Shown in pieces: positions 1 to 7,038 of a stretch of DNA of 10,998 bases (positions within the stretch are counted from its first letter, which is position 1; each line of letters begins with the position of its first letter). The notes beneath the pieces are model-generated. The model was not told where the DNA came from. It did not search any database and worked only from the letters and a program-made list of their open reading frames with translations. The stretch covers positions 1-10,998 of the forward strand of contig JAUWMY010000048.1 of the NCBI GenBank assembly GCA_030612945.1, given 5' to 3'. The position numbers and the translations under genes are program-made. This stretch comes from Desulfobacteraceae bacterium. Lineage in GTDB: Bacteria; Desulfobacterota; DSM-4660; Desulfatiglandales; Desulfatiglandaceae.

Positions 1-1107
1 GAAGTGTGGGGCGCAAGGGGATTAAAGCAGGGCGAACAGGTTGATATTCTGGCAAAGGCTGTAATCCTTGCCAATGGAGGGGCAGGCGCGATATTTCCGC
101 ACAATATCAATCATTCATCCCTTCGGGGTGATGGCTATTCCATGGCCTATCGAGCCGGAGCTCTTCTCACTAATATGGAATTTATTCAAATAGGGCCCGG
201 CGTTGTTTTCCCAAAGATGCATTTTATCATCCATTCCCACATGTGGAGGCTTTCTCCCTGTTTGAAAAACAGTCTGGGAAAGGAGTTTCTGGATGATTAT
301 CTCCCCACCGGTACATCACGAGATGAAATCCTTTCTTTGAAAGCCATGTCTTTCCCTTTTTCAGTCAGGACCAATGCCCGGTATGTTGACATATCCATAT
401 CCAAAGAAATTATGTCCGGACGTGGAACAGAGCATGGCGGGGTATTCTTTGATGTAACACATGTTCCTGAAGGTGAACTTAGGGCCAAAGCACCTATTAC
501 ATATGAGACATTCCTGAAAAAGGGTATCAACCTTTGTACCGATAGGATTGAAATAGCCCCGCTTGTTCAGAGCTTTAATGGTGGAATAAAGATCGATGAA
601 AACGCCGCGACGACTGTCCCGGGGCTTTTTGCAGTAGGGGAGGTATCCGGAGGGGTTCATGGCGCTGACAGGCCGGGCGGCAATAACCTGGCCGATTGCC
701 AGGTATTCGGATATCGAGGAGGACGTGCAGCCGCAGTGTTGGCTGCTGACCGTGCTTGGAAAGCAAAAGAAGCGATCCGATATGACAAACTTATTGTCAT
801 GGAGAATAGCGAAAAGATTGCGCCTATTCGAAATGCAATAGACAAGGCCCTTATGGTTGTCAGACAAAAAGAAGACCTCGAAGAATTGCTGGACAAGATT
901 CAATCCTTTCGTCATAAAACTTCAACTTTAGATGTTGTTACAGATAACATTCTGTTAACTGCAGAAATGGTTGCAAGATCAGCGCTTTTGCGGCAGGAAA
1001 GCCGCGGTGTTCATTATCGTGAGGATTTCCCGGATAGTGACCCGGAATTAACAAAGTCTTCATTGGTAAACAAGGGAAAAGAAGGAGAAGTGAAGGCATT
1101 TTTTTAG
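1..1107 (+). CDS. FAD-dependent fumarate reductase/succinate dehydrogenase-type flavoprotein, C-terminal part (5' truncated)
   Basis: The reading frame is open from the first base, so the N-terminal Rossmann FAD domain lies outside the window. Family signatures, numbered from the GTG at 4: ANGGAGAIF (residues 23-31), GDGYSMAYRAGA (42-53), the second FAD-binding block VPGLFAVGEVSGG (205-217) followed by HGADRPGGNNLADCQVFG (219-236), and the C-terminal-domain motif ESRGVHYREDFP (332-343). These place it in the flavoprotein family of fumarate reductase, succinate dehydrogenase, aspartate oxidase and APS reductase. Two active-site regions look altered. Where fumarate reductases carry RGEGG, this has RLSPC (82-86); where they carry H-Y-x-M-G-G-I, this has Q-S-F-N-G-G-I (189-195). 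It may therefore oxidise or reduce a different substrate, or pass electrons without acting on a dicarboxylate. No Fe-S or membrane-anchor subunit follows. The next gene starts 11 nt downstream, so the two are probably co-transcribed. Family call firm, substrate unknown. Confidence 0.85.
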   Translation, partial: EVWGARGLKQGEQVDILAKAVILANGGAGAIFPHNINHSSLRGDGYSMAYRAGALLTNMEFIQIGPGVVFPKMHFIIHSHMWRLSPCLKNSLGKEFLDDYLPTGTSRDEILSLKAMSFPFSVRTNARYVDISISKEIMSGRGTEHGGVFFDVTHVPEGELRAKAPITYETFLKKGINLCTDRIEIAPLVQSFNGGIKIDENAATTVPGLFAVGEVSGGVHGADRPGGNNLADCQVFGYRGGRAAAVLAADRAWKAKEAIRYDKLIVMENSEKIAPIRNAIDKALMVVRQKEDLEELLDKIQSFRHKTSTLDVVTDNILLTAEMVARSALLRQESRGVHYREDFPDSDPELTKSSLVNKGKEGEVKAFF

Positions 1108-1118
1108 TAGGAATAGAA

Positions 1119-2546
1119 ATGACCTCTTTAAATAAAGTTATTAGTCGATTGGAGCGAGAACTACAGGTCAAGACACTTACCCTTGGCGAACTTATCGAGA
1201 TTGCGGAGGAAGAGGGCCTTTCGCTGAGCAGTGTGGTCGTGGCTGAGGCCATGGTCAAAGAGGGGAAATCCTACGAGGAAATCCTCTCTGATGTTATGGG
1301 GGAATTTGACCATAACATGAAGGCACTTGAAATAGGGCTGACTAAGGGAAGGAGTTTTATCCTTGGCACTGTTGGCTCTGACCTGGCTAAGTATGGTGAC
1401 GACAAGGTTTTGATCAATGATTCACTGATCAATAAGGCCTTAATCTACACCCTGGCCACTGAGGTGGGAAATCACGAGATCGGTCTCCAGCCCTGTGCAG
1501 GGACAGGAGACTCATGCCCATACACCGGCCTGATAAGGGCGCTCAAGGAAGAAGATTTTTCACAGGAAAAAATCGCTCTTGCCGCGGCGCTCATACTTAA
1601 GGTAGGGAGCATTTTCAGGGAAGGTAAACAGACTACCGGGTGCAACATGGAGGGTTTCGGGGCAGGCGCGGCAGCTACTGCTGCAGCATTAACCGATCTG
1701 AGAGGTGGAACTCCCAAACAGGTTGCAAAGGCTATTGTCCTGGCGATATCGCCCACGATTGCTGTCCCCTGTACGCCTCGGGTTATGGCCGCGGGCTTAT
1801 GCGCAAGCCATATCAGTGGCGCTATTTTGATCGGTAATCAGGCGGCCAATTTGATCTTAAAGACATCGTTGCCTGTTGATATAGATGTGGACGTAATGAT
1901 TGCCATGGCAGCAAGGATCCATGTGGAAGCAGCCCCAGTAATTACCGCTATTAATCTTGAATACCTGGAACCGTATTTTCAAAAGAAGAATCAAGTTGAA
2001 CCCTTTGTTGATGAAGATATTCGAAATTCGGAAAAGGAGAAAGCGAATAAAATCAAAAAGCGGGCACGCGAAGAGATTAGAAACTTGATATCTTCTTCCA
2101 GGCCTTTGACGCAGGTTTTTGGCGATGTTGTAGTAGGAGGGAGCAGCATTGCAGTGGGATCTCCGACCAATATGGCACGAATCTGTCACGCAATGGTATC
2201 GGGTGAAATAAAAAAAATTGAGATTGATCTTACGGTGGATCTTTTTTCACGAAGGGCTATTAATATACCGGCAATTCTTATGGGCGCAATATACGGGGCA
2301 AGAACAGATGACGCCGAACTGTATCATAAGATCTTTGAACTACCTGAAATCAAGAATATCGAAGTCAAGATCAATAAGGTGGATATTCCTCAAGTACAAC
2401 GCATTCGGATAGAAGCAACTGAAAGGAGTGCTATGGTAGATGCAAAGAACCGCGGGGGTGGTCGAGTAGCAATTGTTGACGCTAAACCGTCATTAAAAGA
2501 GGCCCTTATTGCTGCCGAAAGGCTGGGCATTGAAGTAGTTGACTGA
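1119..2546 (+). CDS. Fe-S serine-dehydratase-like protein, alpha domain followed by a beta-like domain (475 aa)
   Basis: Residues about 20-300 resemble the alpha domain of iron-sulfur L-serine dehydratases, which eliminate water from and deaminate serine to give pyruvate. Three cysteines fit the known cluster ligands in spacing: C175 (in GCNMEGFGAG), C218 (in AVPCTPRV) and C228 (in AAGLCAS), gaps of 43 and 10. Two more cysteines, C126 and C133, lie where the family usually has a P-T-A-G-S-S-G loop. A charged linker (about 311-328) leads to residues about 333-475, which resemble the beta domain in outline: VFGDVVVGGSS, then a basic beta-strand segment, ending with RGGGRVAIVD like the beta-domain GGG-I-x-I end. 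The usual SSSHT and GHGTD motifs are not preserved, and there is no C-terminal cysteine. The order alpha-then-beta is the reverse of single-chain enzymes such as E. coli SdaA. ATG 1119 is preceded by a weak AGGAA. A dehydratase or lyase on a serine-like compound is inferred; true serine activity is doubtful. Confidence 0.75.
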   Translation: MTSLNKVISRLERELQVKTLTLGELIEIAEEEGLSLSSVVVAEAMVKEGKSYEEILSDVMGEFDHNMKALEIGLTKGRSFILGTVGSDLAKYGDDKVLINDSLINKALIYTLATEVGNHEIGLQPCAGTGDSCPYTGLIRALKEEDFSQEKIALAAALILKVGSIFREGKQTTGCNMEGFGAGAAATAAALTDLRGGTPKQVAKAIVLAISPTIAVPCTPRVMAAGLCASHISGAILIGNQAANLILKTSLPVDIDVDVMIAMAARIHVEAAPVITAINLEYLEPYFQKKNQVEPFVDEDIRNSEKEKANKIKKRAREEIRNLISSSRPLTQVFGDVVVGGSSIAVGSPTNMARICHAMVSGEIKKIEIDLTVDLFSRRAINIPAILMGAIYGARTDDAELYHKIFELPEIKNIEVKINKVDIPQVQRIRIEATERSAMVDAKNRGGGRVAIVDAKPSLKEALIAAERLGIEVVD

Positions 2547-2606
2547 TTTAAAAAATAGAAAATTGAGCTTTTCCCCAATAACAAATAAAGAAGGTGGCAG
2601 CGAGTA

Positions 2607-3284
2607 ATGGAAATTTCGAAACACGTTATTCATGACATAGAAAGAGTTTCAAAAGACCTTGTTGAATCAATGAAGGCCCTTCCCACTGCAACAATCCATG
2701 AGGCTTATGGCGGCAAAGGTGCTGTATCCCATAATATCAAACCCATTAGAACAGGTATGAAACTTTGTGGTACGGTAATCCCGATAAAGACTCGCCCGGG
2801 GGATAATCTCATTGTGCATAAGGCCATTTATGTTGCGCAGCCTGGAGATGTGTTGCTGGTGGATACGTCCTCATTTGTTGAAGCCGGATTCTGGGGAGGG
2901 ATAATGACAGAGGCCGCTCAACAAAGAGGGATAGCAGGGCTTGTGACGGATGGTGCTGTGCGAGATACGGATGAAATTGCTCAAATGGATTTCCCTGTTT
3001 TTTCTAAAGGTATTTCCATCAAAGGGACAACAAAAACCTGTCTTGGCTCAATTAATCATCCCATCATCTTTGAAGGTGTAATGGTGCAACCCGGAGATGT
3101 AATAGTTGGGGATTCGGACGGGGTCGTCGTAGTTGCCCGGAAAGATGTTCCGGAGGTGATAGAAAAGGCAAGAAATCGGGAGGACAAAGAAAAGGAAATC
3201 GGCTCTCAACTCAGGCAGGGTAAAACAACGCTTGAGCTGTATGGCCTTTCGAAGTTATTGGAGCGTGAAGGATTAGAGGAATAG
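2607..3284 (+). CDS. RraA/HMG-aldolase family protein, copy 1 (225 aa)
   Basis: The RraA fold includes metal-dependent aldolases/decarboxylases for 4-hydroxy-4-methyl-2-oxoglutarate, 4-carboxy-4-hydroxy-2-oxoadipate and oxaloacetate, as well as the RNase E regulator RraA. Seen here: an early S/T-x-x-x-EAYGGKG segment (about 29-38), QPGDVLLVD (78-86), DGAVRD (115-120) with the invariant R119-D120 pair, PVFSKG (130-135), and the C-terminal QPGDVIVGDSDGVVVV block (161-176). The metal-associated acid that normally sits 21 residues before the Arg (D-x20-R-D motif) is glycine (G98, in WGGIM), unlike copies 2 and 3. ATG 2607 has an AAGGTGG-like ribosome site at 2591-2597, 9 nt upstream. It is most similar in layout to the two paralogs downstream. 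Length is normal for the family. An oxo-acid lyase role is inferred; reduced catalysis or a partner-subunit role is possible. Confidence 0.88.
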   Translation: MEISKHVIHDIERVSKDLVESMKALPTATIHEAYGGKGAVSHNIKPIRTGMKLCGTVIPIKTRPGDNLIVHKAIYVAQPGDVLLVDTSSFVEAGFWGGIMTEAAQQRGIAGLVTDGAVRDTDEIAQMDFPVFSKGISIKGTTKTCLGSINHPIIFEGVMVQPGDVIVGDSDGVVVVARKDVPEVIEKARNREDKEKEIGSQLRQGKTTLELYGLSKLLEREGLEE

Positions 3285-3301
3285 TTCACCGTGAAAAATA
3301 T

Positions 3302-3340
3302 TTGACGGGATAACAGGATAGACATGATTTAAATCCGGTT
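3302..3340 (+). repeat. Left flank of the GxxExxY gene: imperfect hairpin and inverted-repeat end
   Basis: The gap between RraA copy 1 and the GxxExxY gene contains aacaggat (3312-3319) facing atccggtt (3333-3340), complementary at 7 of 8 positions. It also contains acaggat (3313-3319) plus acatgatt (3322-3329), both of which recur in inverted orientation after the gene (atcctgt 3799-3805 and aatcatgt 3771-3778). A TTGACG at 3302-3307 could be a -35 box, but no good -10 follows. Confidence 0.55.
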
Positions 3341-3377
3341 AATCAAAAACATCTATCACAACCTGAAGAAGGTAATA

Positions 3378-3749
3378 ATGGAATACAAAGAAGTGACCGA
3401 AATAATTATCGGCTGTGCTTATCGTGTCTATAACAAAATGGGATTTGGTTTTCTTGAAAGTGTATATGAAAAATGCTTGCTTATAGAGTTGCGTAAAGCA
3501 GGTCTGGATACGGAATCACAAAAACCAATTACAGTTTATTATAATGGTGAAATCGTAGGCGAATTCGTAGCTGATATTATTGTTAATGATGCTATCATTT
3601 TAGAACTGAAATCAGTTAGGCGAATTATTAAAGCACATGAAGTACAAATGGTTAATTACCTTGTTACTACTGGAAAACCTGTAGGCCTGATTCTAAATTT
3701 TGGAGAAAGAAAAGTTGAGATTAAACGAAAGATCAAAGATCTAGACTAA
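3378..3749 (+). CDS. GxxExxY family protein, PD-(D/E)XK nuclease-like (123 aa)
   Basis: The name-giving motif is present as G24-F-L-E27-S-V-Y30. It is followed by a nuclease-like core: D66 in GEFVADIIV, then E76-L-K78 in IILELKSV, and a Q90-x-x-x-Y94 helix (HEVQMVNYL), ending with GLILNFGERKVEIKR. This D...ExK...Q arrangement is that of PD-(D/E)XK-fold proteins. The family is small, widespread and poorly characterised, and its true activity is unknown. ATG 3378 is preceded by GAAGG at 3366-3370, 7 nt away. The gene is visibly AT-richer than the surrounding enzyme genes and has 93 nt and 95 nt of repeat-bearing DNA on its two sides, whereas RraA copies 2 and 3 are only 5 nt apart. It is unlikely to belong to the metabolic pathway and more likely rides within the operon as a passenger. 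Confidence 0.9.
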   Translation: MEYKEVTEIIIGCAYRVYNKMGFGFLESVYEKCLLIELRKAGLDTESQKPITVYYNGEIVGEFVADIIVNDAIILELKSVRRIIKAHEVQMVNYLVTTGKPVGLILNFGERKVEIKRKIKDLD

Positions 3750-3757
3750 GAGATCAA

Positions 3758-3804
3758 CAGGATGAAAAACAATCATGTTCCCGCTGTAAGCGGGATTCAT
3801 CCTG
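3758..3804 (+). repeat. Nested hairpin after the GxxExxY gene
   Basis: An outer perfect 9-bp inverted repeat, caggatgaa (3758-3766) with ttcatcctg (3796-3804), encloses an inner perfect 7-bp stem tcccgct (3779-3785) / agcggga (3789-3795) with a 3-nt gta loop. No T-run follows, so it is not a standard terminator. As RNA it would form a stable two-tier structure just after the gene and 40 nt before RraA copy 2. It may act as an mRNA stability element, or it may be the end of a mobile repeat. Confidence 0.65.
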
Positions 3805-3844
3805 TCTAAAATTAACTGAAGTATTATGTTAAAAGGAAAAGACA

Positions 3845-4522
3845 ATGGAGCATGAAATATTCGACAAGAAGTACAGGAAGCGTCTTGAAAAATTATCTAC
3901 GACTAATCTCTCTGACGCCCTTGACAAGATTGGCATCCGGGGCGCGGTGATTGGTATCAGGCCTCTGTTTGGTTTGCCCAAGGTAGTCGGTTCGGCTGTA
4001 ACGATAAAAATTACAGCAGCAGGAATGGAAAAATCTAAGCACCATCTTGGAATCGAAGCCATTGCATCTGCACACCAGGGAGATCTGATTGTTATTGATA
4101 ATCGCGGTGACACACAAAACAATTGCTGGGGCGAAATCCTCACATGTGCCGCTAAAATGAAAGGCGTCTCCGGGGTCATAATTGATGGTGCCGCCAGAGA
4201 TGTGGACATGTGTGATGAAATGGGTTTTCCTGTTTTTTCCCGTGGCGTTGTCCCTATAACCGCAAGAGGAAGGATCATGCAGGAAGATTTCAACTGCCTG
4301 ATCCGTCTGGGTGATGTCCAGGTCAGACCCGGTGACATACTGGTAGGGGATATCAACGGAATCGTAGTCGTCCCGCCGGAAAGACTGGATGACATTTTAT
4401 CCGAGGCAGAAAAGATTATGGAGAAAGAAGAACTCATGAAGAAAGATATTCTCTCAGGTCTTGATATTCTGGAGGTTGATAAGAAATACAATTATGAACA
4501 GATGCTAAAGAATATGGAGTAG
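3845..4522 (+). CDS. RraA/HMG-aldolase family protein, copy 2 (225 aa)
   Basis: Family motifs: TTNLSDALDKIGIRG (19-33), HQGDLIVID (77-85), WGEILTCAAKMKG (95-107), IDGAARD (113-119) with R118-D119, FPVFSRG (128-134), and the C-terminal RPGDILVGDINGIVVVP block (161-177). The position 21 residues before the Arg, where characterised aldolases have a metal-linked acid, is glutamate (E97), so a divalent-metal site is plausible. Probable activity is an aldolase or decarboxylase on a hydroxy-oxo-dicarboxylate; RNase E regulation is less likely in a metabolic operon with three copies. ATG 3845 has AGGA at 3834-3837, 7 nt upstream. The end of the gene carries the ribosome site for copy 3, so the two are probably translationally coupled. 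A long reverse-strand open frame over it is a shadow. Confidence 0.9.
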   Translation: MEHEIFDKKYRKRLEKLSTTNLSDALDKIGIRGAVIGIRPLFGLPKVVGSAVTIKITAAGMEKSKHHLGIEAIASAHQGDLIVIDNRGDTQNNCWGEILTCAAKMKGVSGVIIDGAARDVDMCDEMGFPVFSRGVVPITARGRIMQEDFNCLIRLGDVQVRPGDILVGDINGIVVVPPERLDDILSEAEKIMEKEELMKKDILSGLDILEVDKKYNYEQMLKNME

Positions 4523-4527
4523 ATAAT

Positions 4528-5196
4528 ATGGAATTCAAAAGGCCTGATCCGAAAATAGTAAAGGAGTTTGAATCATTTTCCACGCCCACAATCTCTGATG
4601 CCCTTGATAAGTTAGGTATCCCGGGAGGATGTCACGGTATTATGCCTGTTGTTTCGGGGGTGAAGATGGCAGGGACAGCCTATACAATCCGATATGTGCC
4701 CACAGGCGCTGTGAAGGGGACTGTAGGAGACTACATTGATGATGTCTTACCTGGAGATGTGGTGGTTCTTGATAATAACGGGAGAACCGACTGCACAGTA
4801 TGGGGTGATATTTTAACAGTAACGGCCAAGATGAAAGGCATTGCCGGAACCGTCATAGACGGTGTCTGCCGCGATATCCCCACTATCCTTGAAGAAAAAT
4901 ATCCCATCTTCTCACGTGGAAGATTTATGATGACTGGTAAGGACCGGATCATGGTAGAGGCAACACAGGTAATGGTCTCTATAGGAAAGACTCAGGTTAA
5001 ACCGGGAGATATCCTTATAGGAGATGATAGCGGAGTGGTGGTAGTTCCCCAGGAAATGGCACCAAAAGTCCTTGAAACCGCCCGGTCCATAGAAGAAGCA
5101 GAAAATTTTATTGTCGGGGCTGTGCGAAGTGGCCTGAGCCTTAAAGAAGCCCGAGAAAAATTCGGCTACCATACATTGCAGACAAAGAAAGCATGA
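4528..5196 (+). CDS. RraA/HMG-aldolase family protein, copy 3 (222 aa)
   Basis: It shares the same fold signatures as the two upstream copies: TPTISDALDKLGIPGG (19-34), LPGDVVVLDNNG (74-85), WGDILTVTAKMKG (92-104), IDGVCRD (110-116) with R115-D116, YPIFSRG (125-131), and KPGDILIGDDSGVVVVP (158-174). It has the complete D-x20-R-D pattern (D94, R115, D116) known from HMG/CHA aldolases, making it the copy most likely to be a working Mg-dependent lyase. ATG 4528 lies 5 nt after the stop of copy 2, with GGAG at 4516-4519 inside the end of copy 2, which implies coupling. Copies 2 and 3 look like a tandem duplication, although they are well diverged. Substrate unknown; oxo-acid aldolase or oxaloacetate-type decarboxylase inferred. 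Confidence 0.9.
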   Translation: MEFKRPDPKIVKEFESFSTPTISDALDKLGIPGGCHGIMPVVSGVKMAGTAYTIRYVPTGAVKGTVGDYIDDVLPGDVVVLDNNGRTDCTVWGDILTVTAKMKGIAGTVIDGVCRDIPTILEEKYPIFSRGRFMMTGKDRIMVEATQVMVSIGKTQVKPGDILIGDDSGVVVVPQEMAPKVLETARSIEEAENFIVGAVRSGLSLKEAREKFGYHTLQTKKA

Positions 5197-5207
5197 TGAA
5201 TTCGGTT

Positions 5208-5213
5208 GAGGAG
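5208..5213 (+). promoter_or_regulatory. Ribosome binding site fixing the AOR start at 5221
   Basis: GAGGAG lies 7 nt before ATG 5221. The frame also has a TTG at 5206, but that start would overlap this ribosome site and add five residues (MRSRN) that are not typical of the family. ATG 5221 is preferred. Confidence 0.8.
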
Positions 5214-5220
5214 TAGAAAC

Positions 5221-7038
5221 ATGAGCTACGGTTATATGGACAAATTCTTGAAGGTAGACCTAACCTCAGGTGAGATATCCGAACTGCCAATTAGTAAAGA
5301 ATGGAGAATGCAATATCTCGGTGGAAGGGGAATGGGTATTCGTCTTCTATGGGAGTATGCACCGAAAGGCGTAGATCCTCTCGCCCCGGAAAACCCTTTG
5401 ATTTTTATGACCGGTCCTTACACAGGCACTGGTGTCTTTTCCGCCTTCTACAATGTGACAACACGATCACCATTAACCGGAACTGCGGCAAGTGCTCATT
5501 CGGGTGGTACCTTTGGTCATGCCCTGAAACGAGCCGGGTTGGATGGGCTGATGGTTGTGGGACAATCTGAAAAACCAGTGTACCTGCTGATTGATACCGG
5601 AAAGGTCGAAATATGTGATGCGTCATCTCTGTGGGGCAAAGATGTACAGCAGACAGAGCTAATGATAAAAGAAGAATATGGCAAGGTGAGTTCTGCTGTT
5701 ATCGGCCCGGGGGGTGAAAACCTGGTCAAATTTGGATGCATCATGAACGACACATACCGTGCTATTGGCCGCGGGGGTGCAGGCGCTGTCATGGGCTCCA
5801 AGAAACTCAAAGCGGTGGTTGCCAGAGGTAAAGAAAAGATCGGTATTGCCGACCGGGATCGCTTCATGGCCCTTTCGCGCAAAGGGGGCAAGGCGTCCCT
5901 GGATGTCGGTAAATTCTTTGCCATGTATGGCACTGGAGCGGCTTTTGGCGTCTTTAACAAAAAAGGCAGCCTCCCAAGCTATCATTTCCGGAAAGGCTAT
6001 TACGATGAATGGGAGAAAATTAATGCCGAGGCACTCAAGAAAAATTATTTTGTGCGAGACCAGGGCTGTTTTAACTGCCCTTTGAAGTGTGCCAACATCC
6101 ATACAGTCAAATCAGGACCTTTCGCCGTGGAGGAGACCGAGGGGCCTGAATACGAAACCATGATGGCCTTTGGTTCCCTGTGTGGAAATAGCAACTTAGA
6201 ATCTATTATTAAGGCCAGTCATATAGGCAATCTTATGGGAATAGATCTCATTTCTGCAGGAGTAACCATTGCCTTTGCCATGGATCTCTTTGAAATGGGA
6301 CTGTTGAATGAAAAAGACACGGATGGTTTGACACTTACCTTTGGCAATGCAGAGGCTATGGTAGAGATGATCACCCGGATTGCCTATCGTCAGGGGTTCG
6401 GCGACCTATTAGCTGAAGGAAGTCTAATTGCAGGCAAGAAGATTGGCCCGGAGGCAGAAGAAAGGGTCATGCACTGTTTAGGTCAGGAACTTCCCGGATA
6501 CGAGCCTCGACGGATCCCTGCTACGGGATTTTCTCTTAGTTCCTCAAATCGTGGTGCAGATCATGTCCGTGCCTGTTTTTACGTGAATGAAATTTTTGAT
6601 GATGAATTCAAAGATAAGGATTTTTCCGATCACATGGAAGTCATGGTGGAAAAGGAAGATCTTATGGCTTTGGTGGATTCACTGGTAATGTGTAAATTTG
6701 GCCAGAGAAACGGTCAATTTACGCCTGATGTCTGCACTGAGTTGCTTGAGGCATTAACGGGATTTGAACTTGATACCCGTGGTTTATTCCATATCGGCGA
6801 ACGCATTTATAACCTTGAGCGGCTTTACAATATTAGAGAGGGCATCCAAGAGATTGCCCTGCCCAAGCGCATATTTACCGAACCAATAGAGGACACAATG
6901 GGAACAACACCACCATTGGATCCAAACCATTATGAAAAGGCCAAAAAGAATTACTTTACAGCTCGTTCCTGGGACGAAAACGGCCATCCAAAACCTGAGA
7001 AACTTGTTGATCTGTCACTCATGGATCTGGTTTCATGA
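5221..7038 (+). CDS. Aldehyde:ferredoxin oxidoreductase family protein (605 aa, W/Mo-pterin, [4Fe-4S])
   Basis: This family oxidises aldehydes to carboxylic acids, or acids to aldehydes in reverse, with ferredoxin, using a tungsten or molybdenum bis-pyranopterin cofactor. Seen here: N-terminal YLGGRGMGIRLLWE (32-45), GPYTGTGVFSA (65-75), the cofactor-binding IGPGGEN (161-167) and RGGAGAVMGSKKLKAV (184-199), and cluster cysteines C283-x2-C286-x3-C290 (CFNCPLKC) plus the distal C491 (LVMCKFGQ). This spacing closely matches Pyrococcus furiosus AOR (288, 291, 295, 494). No signal peptide is seen, so it is cytoplasmic. Length is typical. It follows RraA copy 3 by 24 nt and is probably co-transcribed with it. 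No ferredoxin-like subunit, NADH-binding subunit or pterin-biosynthesis gene is adjacent, so free ferredoxin is the likely electron partner. The aldehyde could come from the upstream lyases or from the alcohol dehydrogenase downstream. Family certain, substrate unknown. Confidence 0.95.
   Translation: MSYGYMDKFLKVDLTSGEISELPISKEWRMQYLGGRGMGIRLLWEYAPKGVDPLAPENPLIFMTGPYTGTGVFSAFYNVTTRSPLTGTAASAHSGGTFGHALKRAGLDGLMVVGQSEKPVYLLIDTGKVEICDASSLWGKDVQQTELMIKEEYGKVSSAVIGPGGENLVKFGCIMNDTYRAIGRGGAGAVMGSKKLKAVVARGKEKIGIADRDRFMALSRKGGKASLDVGKFFAMYGTGAAFGVFNKKGSLPSYHFRKGYYDEWEKINAEALKKNYFVRDQGCFNCPLKCANIHTVKSGPFAVEETEGPEYETMMAFGSLCGNSNLESIIKASHIGNLMGIDLISAGVTIAFAMDLFEMGLLNEKDTDGLTLTFGNAEAMVEMITRIAYRQGFGDLLAEGSLIAGKKIGPEAEERVMHCLGQELPGYEPRRIPATGFSLSSSNRGADHVRACFYVNEIFDDEFKDKDFSDHMEVMVEKEDLMALVDSLVMCKFGQRNGQFTPDVCTELLEALTGFELDTRGLFHIGERIYNLERLYNIREGIQEIALPKRIFTEPIEDTMGTTPPLDPNHYEKAKKNYFTARSWDENGHPKPEKLVDLSLMDLVS

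Larger units (their letters stand above)
3312..3805 (+). mobile_element. Putative GxxExxY cassette bounded by short inverted repeats
   Basis: This span groups the GxxExxY gene with its two repeat-bearing flanks. The left end reads acaggat, 2 nt, acatgatt. The right end, read on the opposite strand, has the same two blocks in the same order but with a 17-nt hairpin (3779-3795) between them. The cassette interrupts an otherwise close-packed run of three RraA paralogs, and it looks AT-richer than its neighbours. There is no transposase and no clear target-site duplication, so mobility is inference. A degenerate dispersed repeat around a resident gene is the alternative. Confidence 0.35.

Noticed and set aside
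361..915. 184-codon reverse-strand open frame over the flavoprotein
   Set aside because: It overlaps FAD-binding motifs encoded on the forward strand; the protein is not recognisable.
3302..3330. TTGACG as a sigma-70 -35 box before the GxxExxY gene
   Set aside because: The best -10 at 17 nt spacing (TGATTT) matches the consensus at only three positions, and the sequence overlaps the repeat, so a promoter cannot be called.
3758..3806. Nested hairpin as a rho-independent terminator of the GxxExxY gene
   Set aside because: The stem is strong, but it is followed by ATTCATCCTG rather than a U-run, so intrinsic termination is not supported.
3829..4491. 220-codon reverse-strand open frame over RraA copy 2
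   Set aside because: It is a complement shadow of a strongly supported RraA gene. Its translation is low in complexity (Ser/Pro/Ile-rich) with no domain motif, and no ribosome site is apparent.
2607..5196. RraA copies as RNase E activity regulators or as menaquinone methyltransferase (old MenG label)
   Set aside because: Three copies within a metabolic operon, with the aldolase-type R-D motif and acid in two of them, fit oxo-acid lyases better; the MenG label is a known mis-annotation of this fold.
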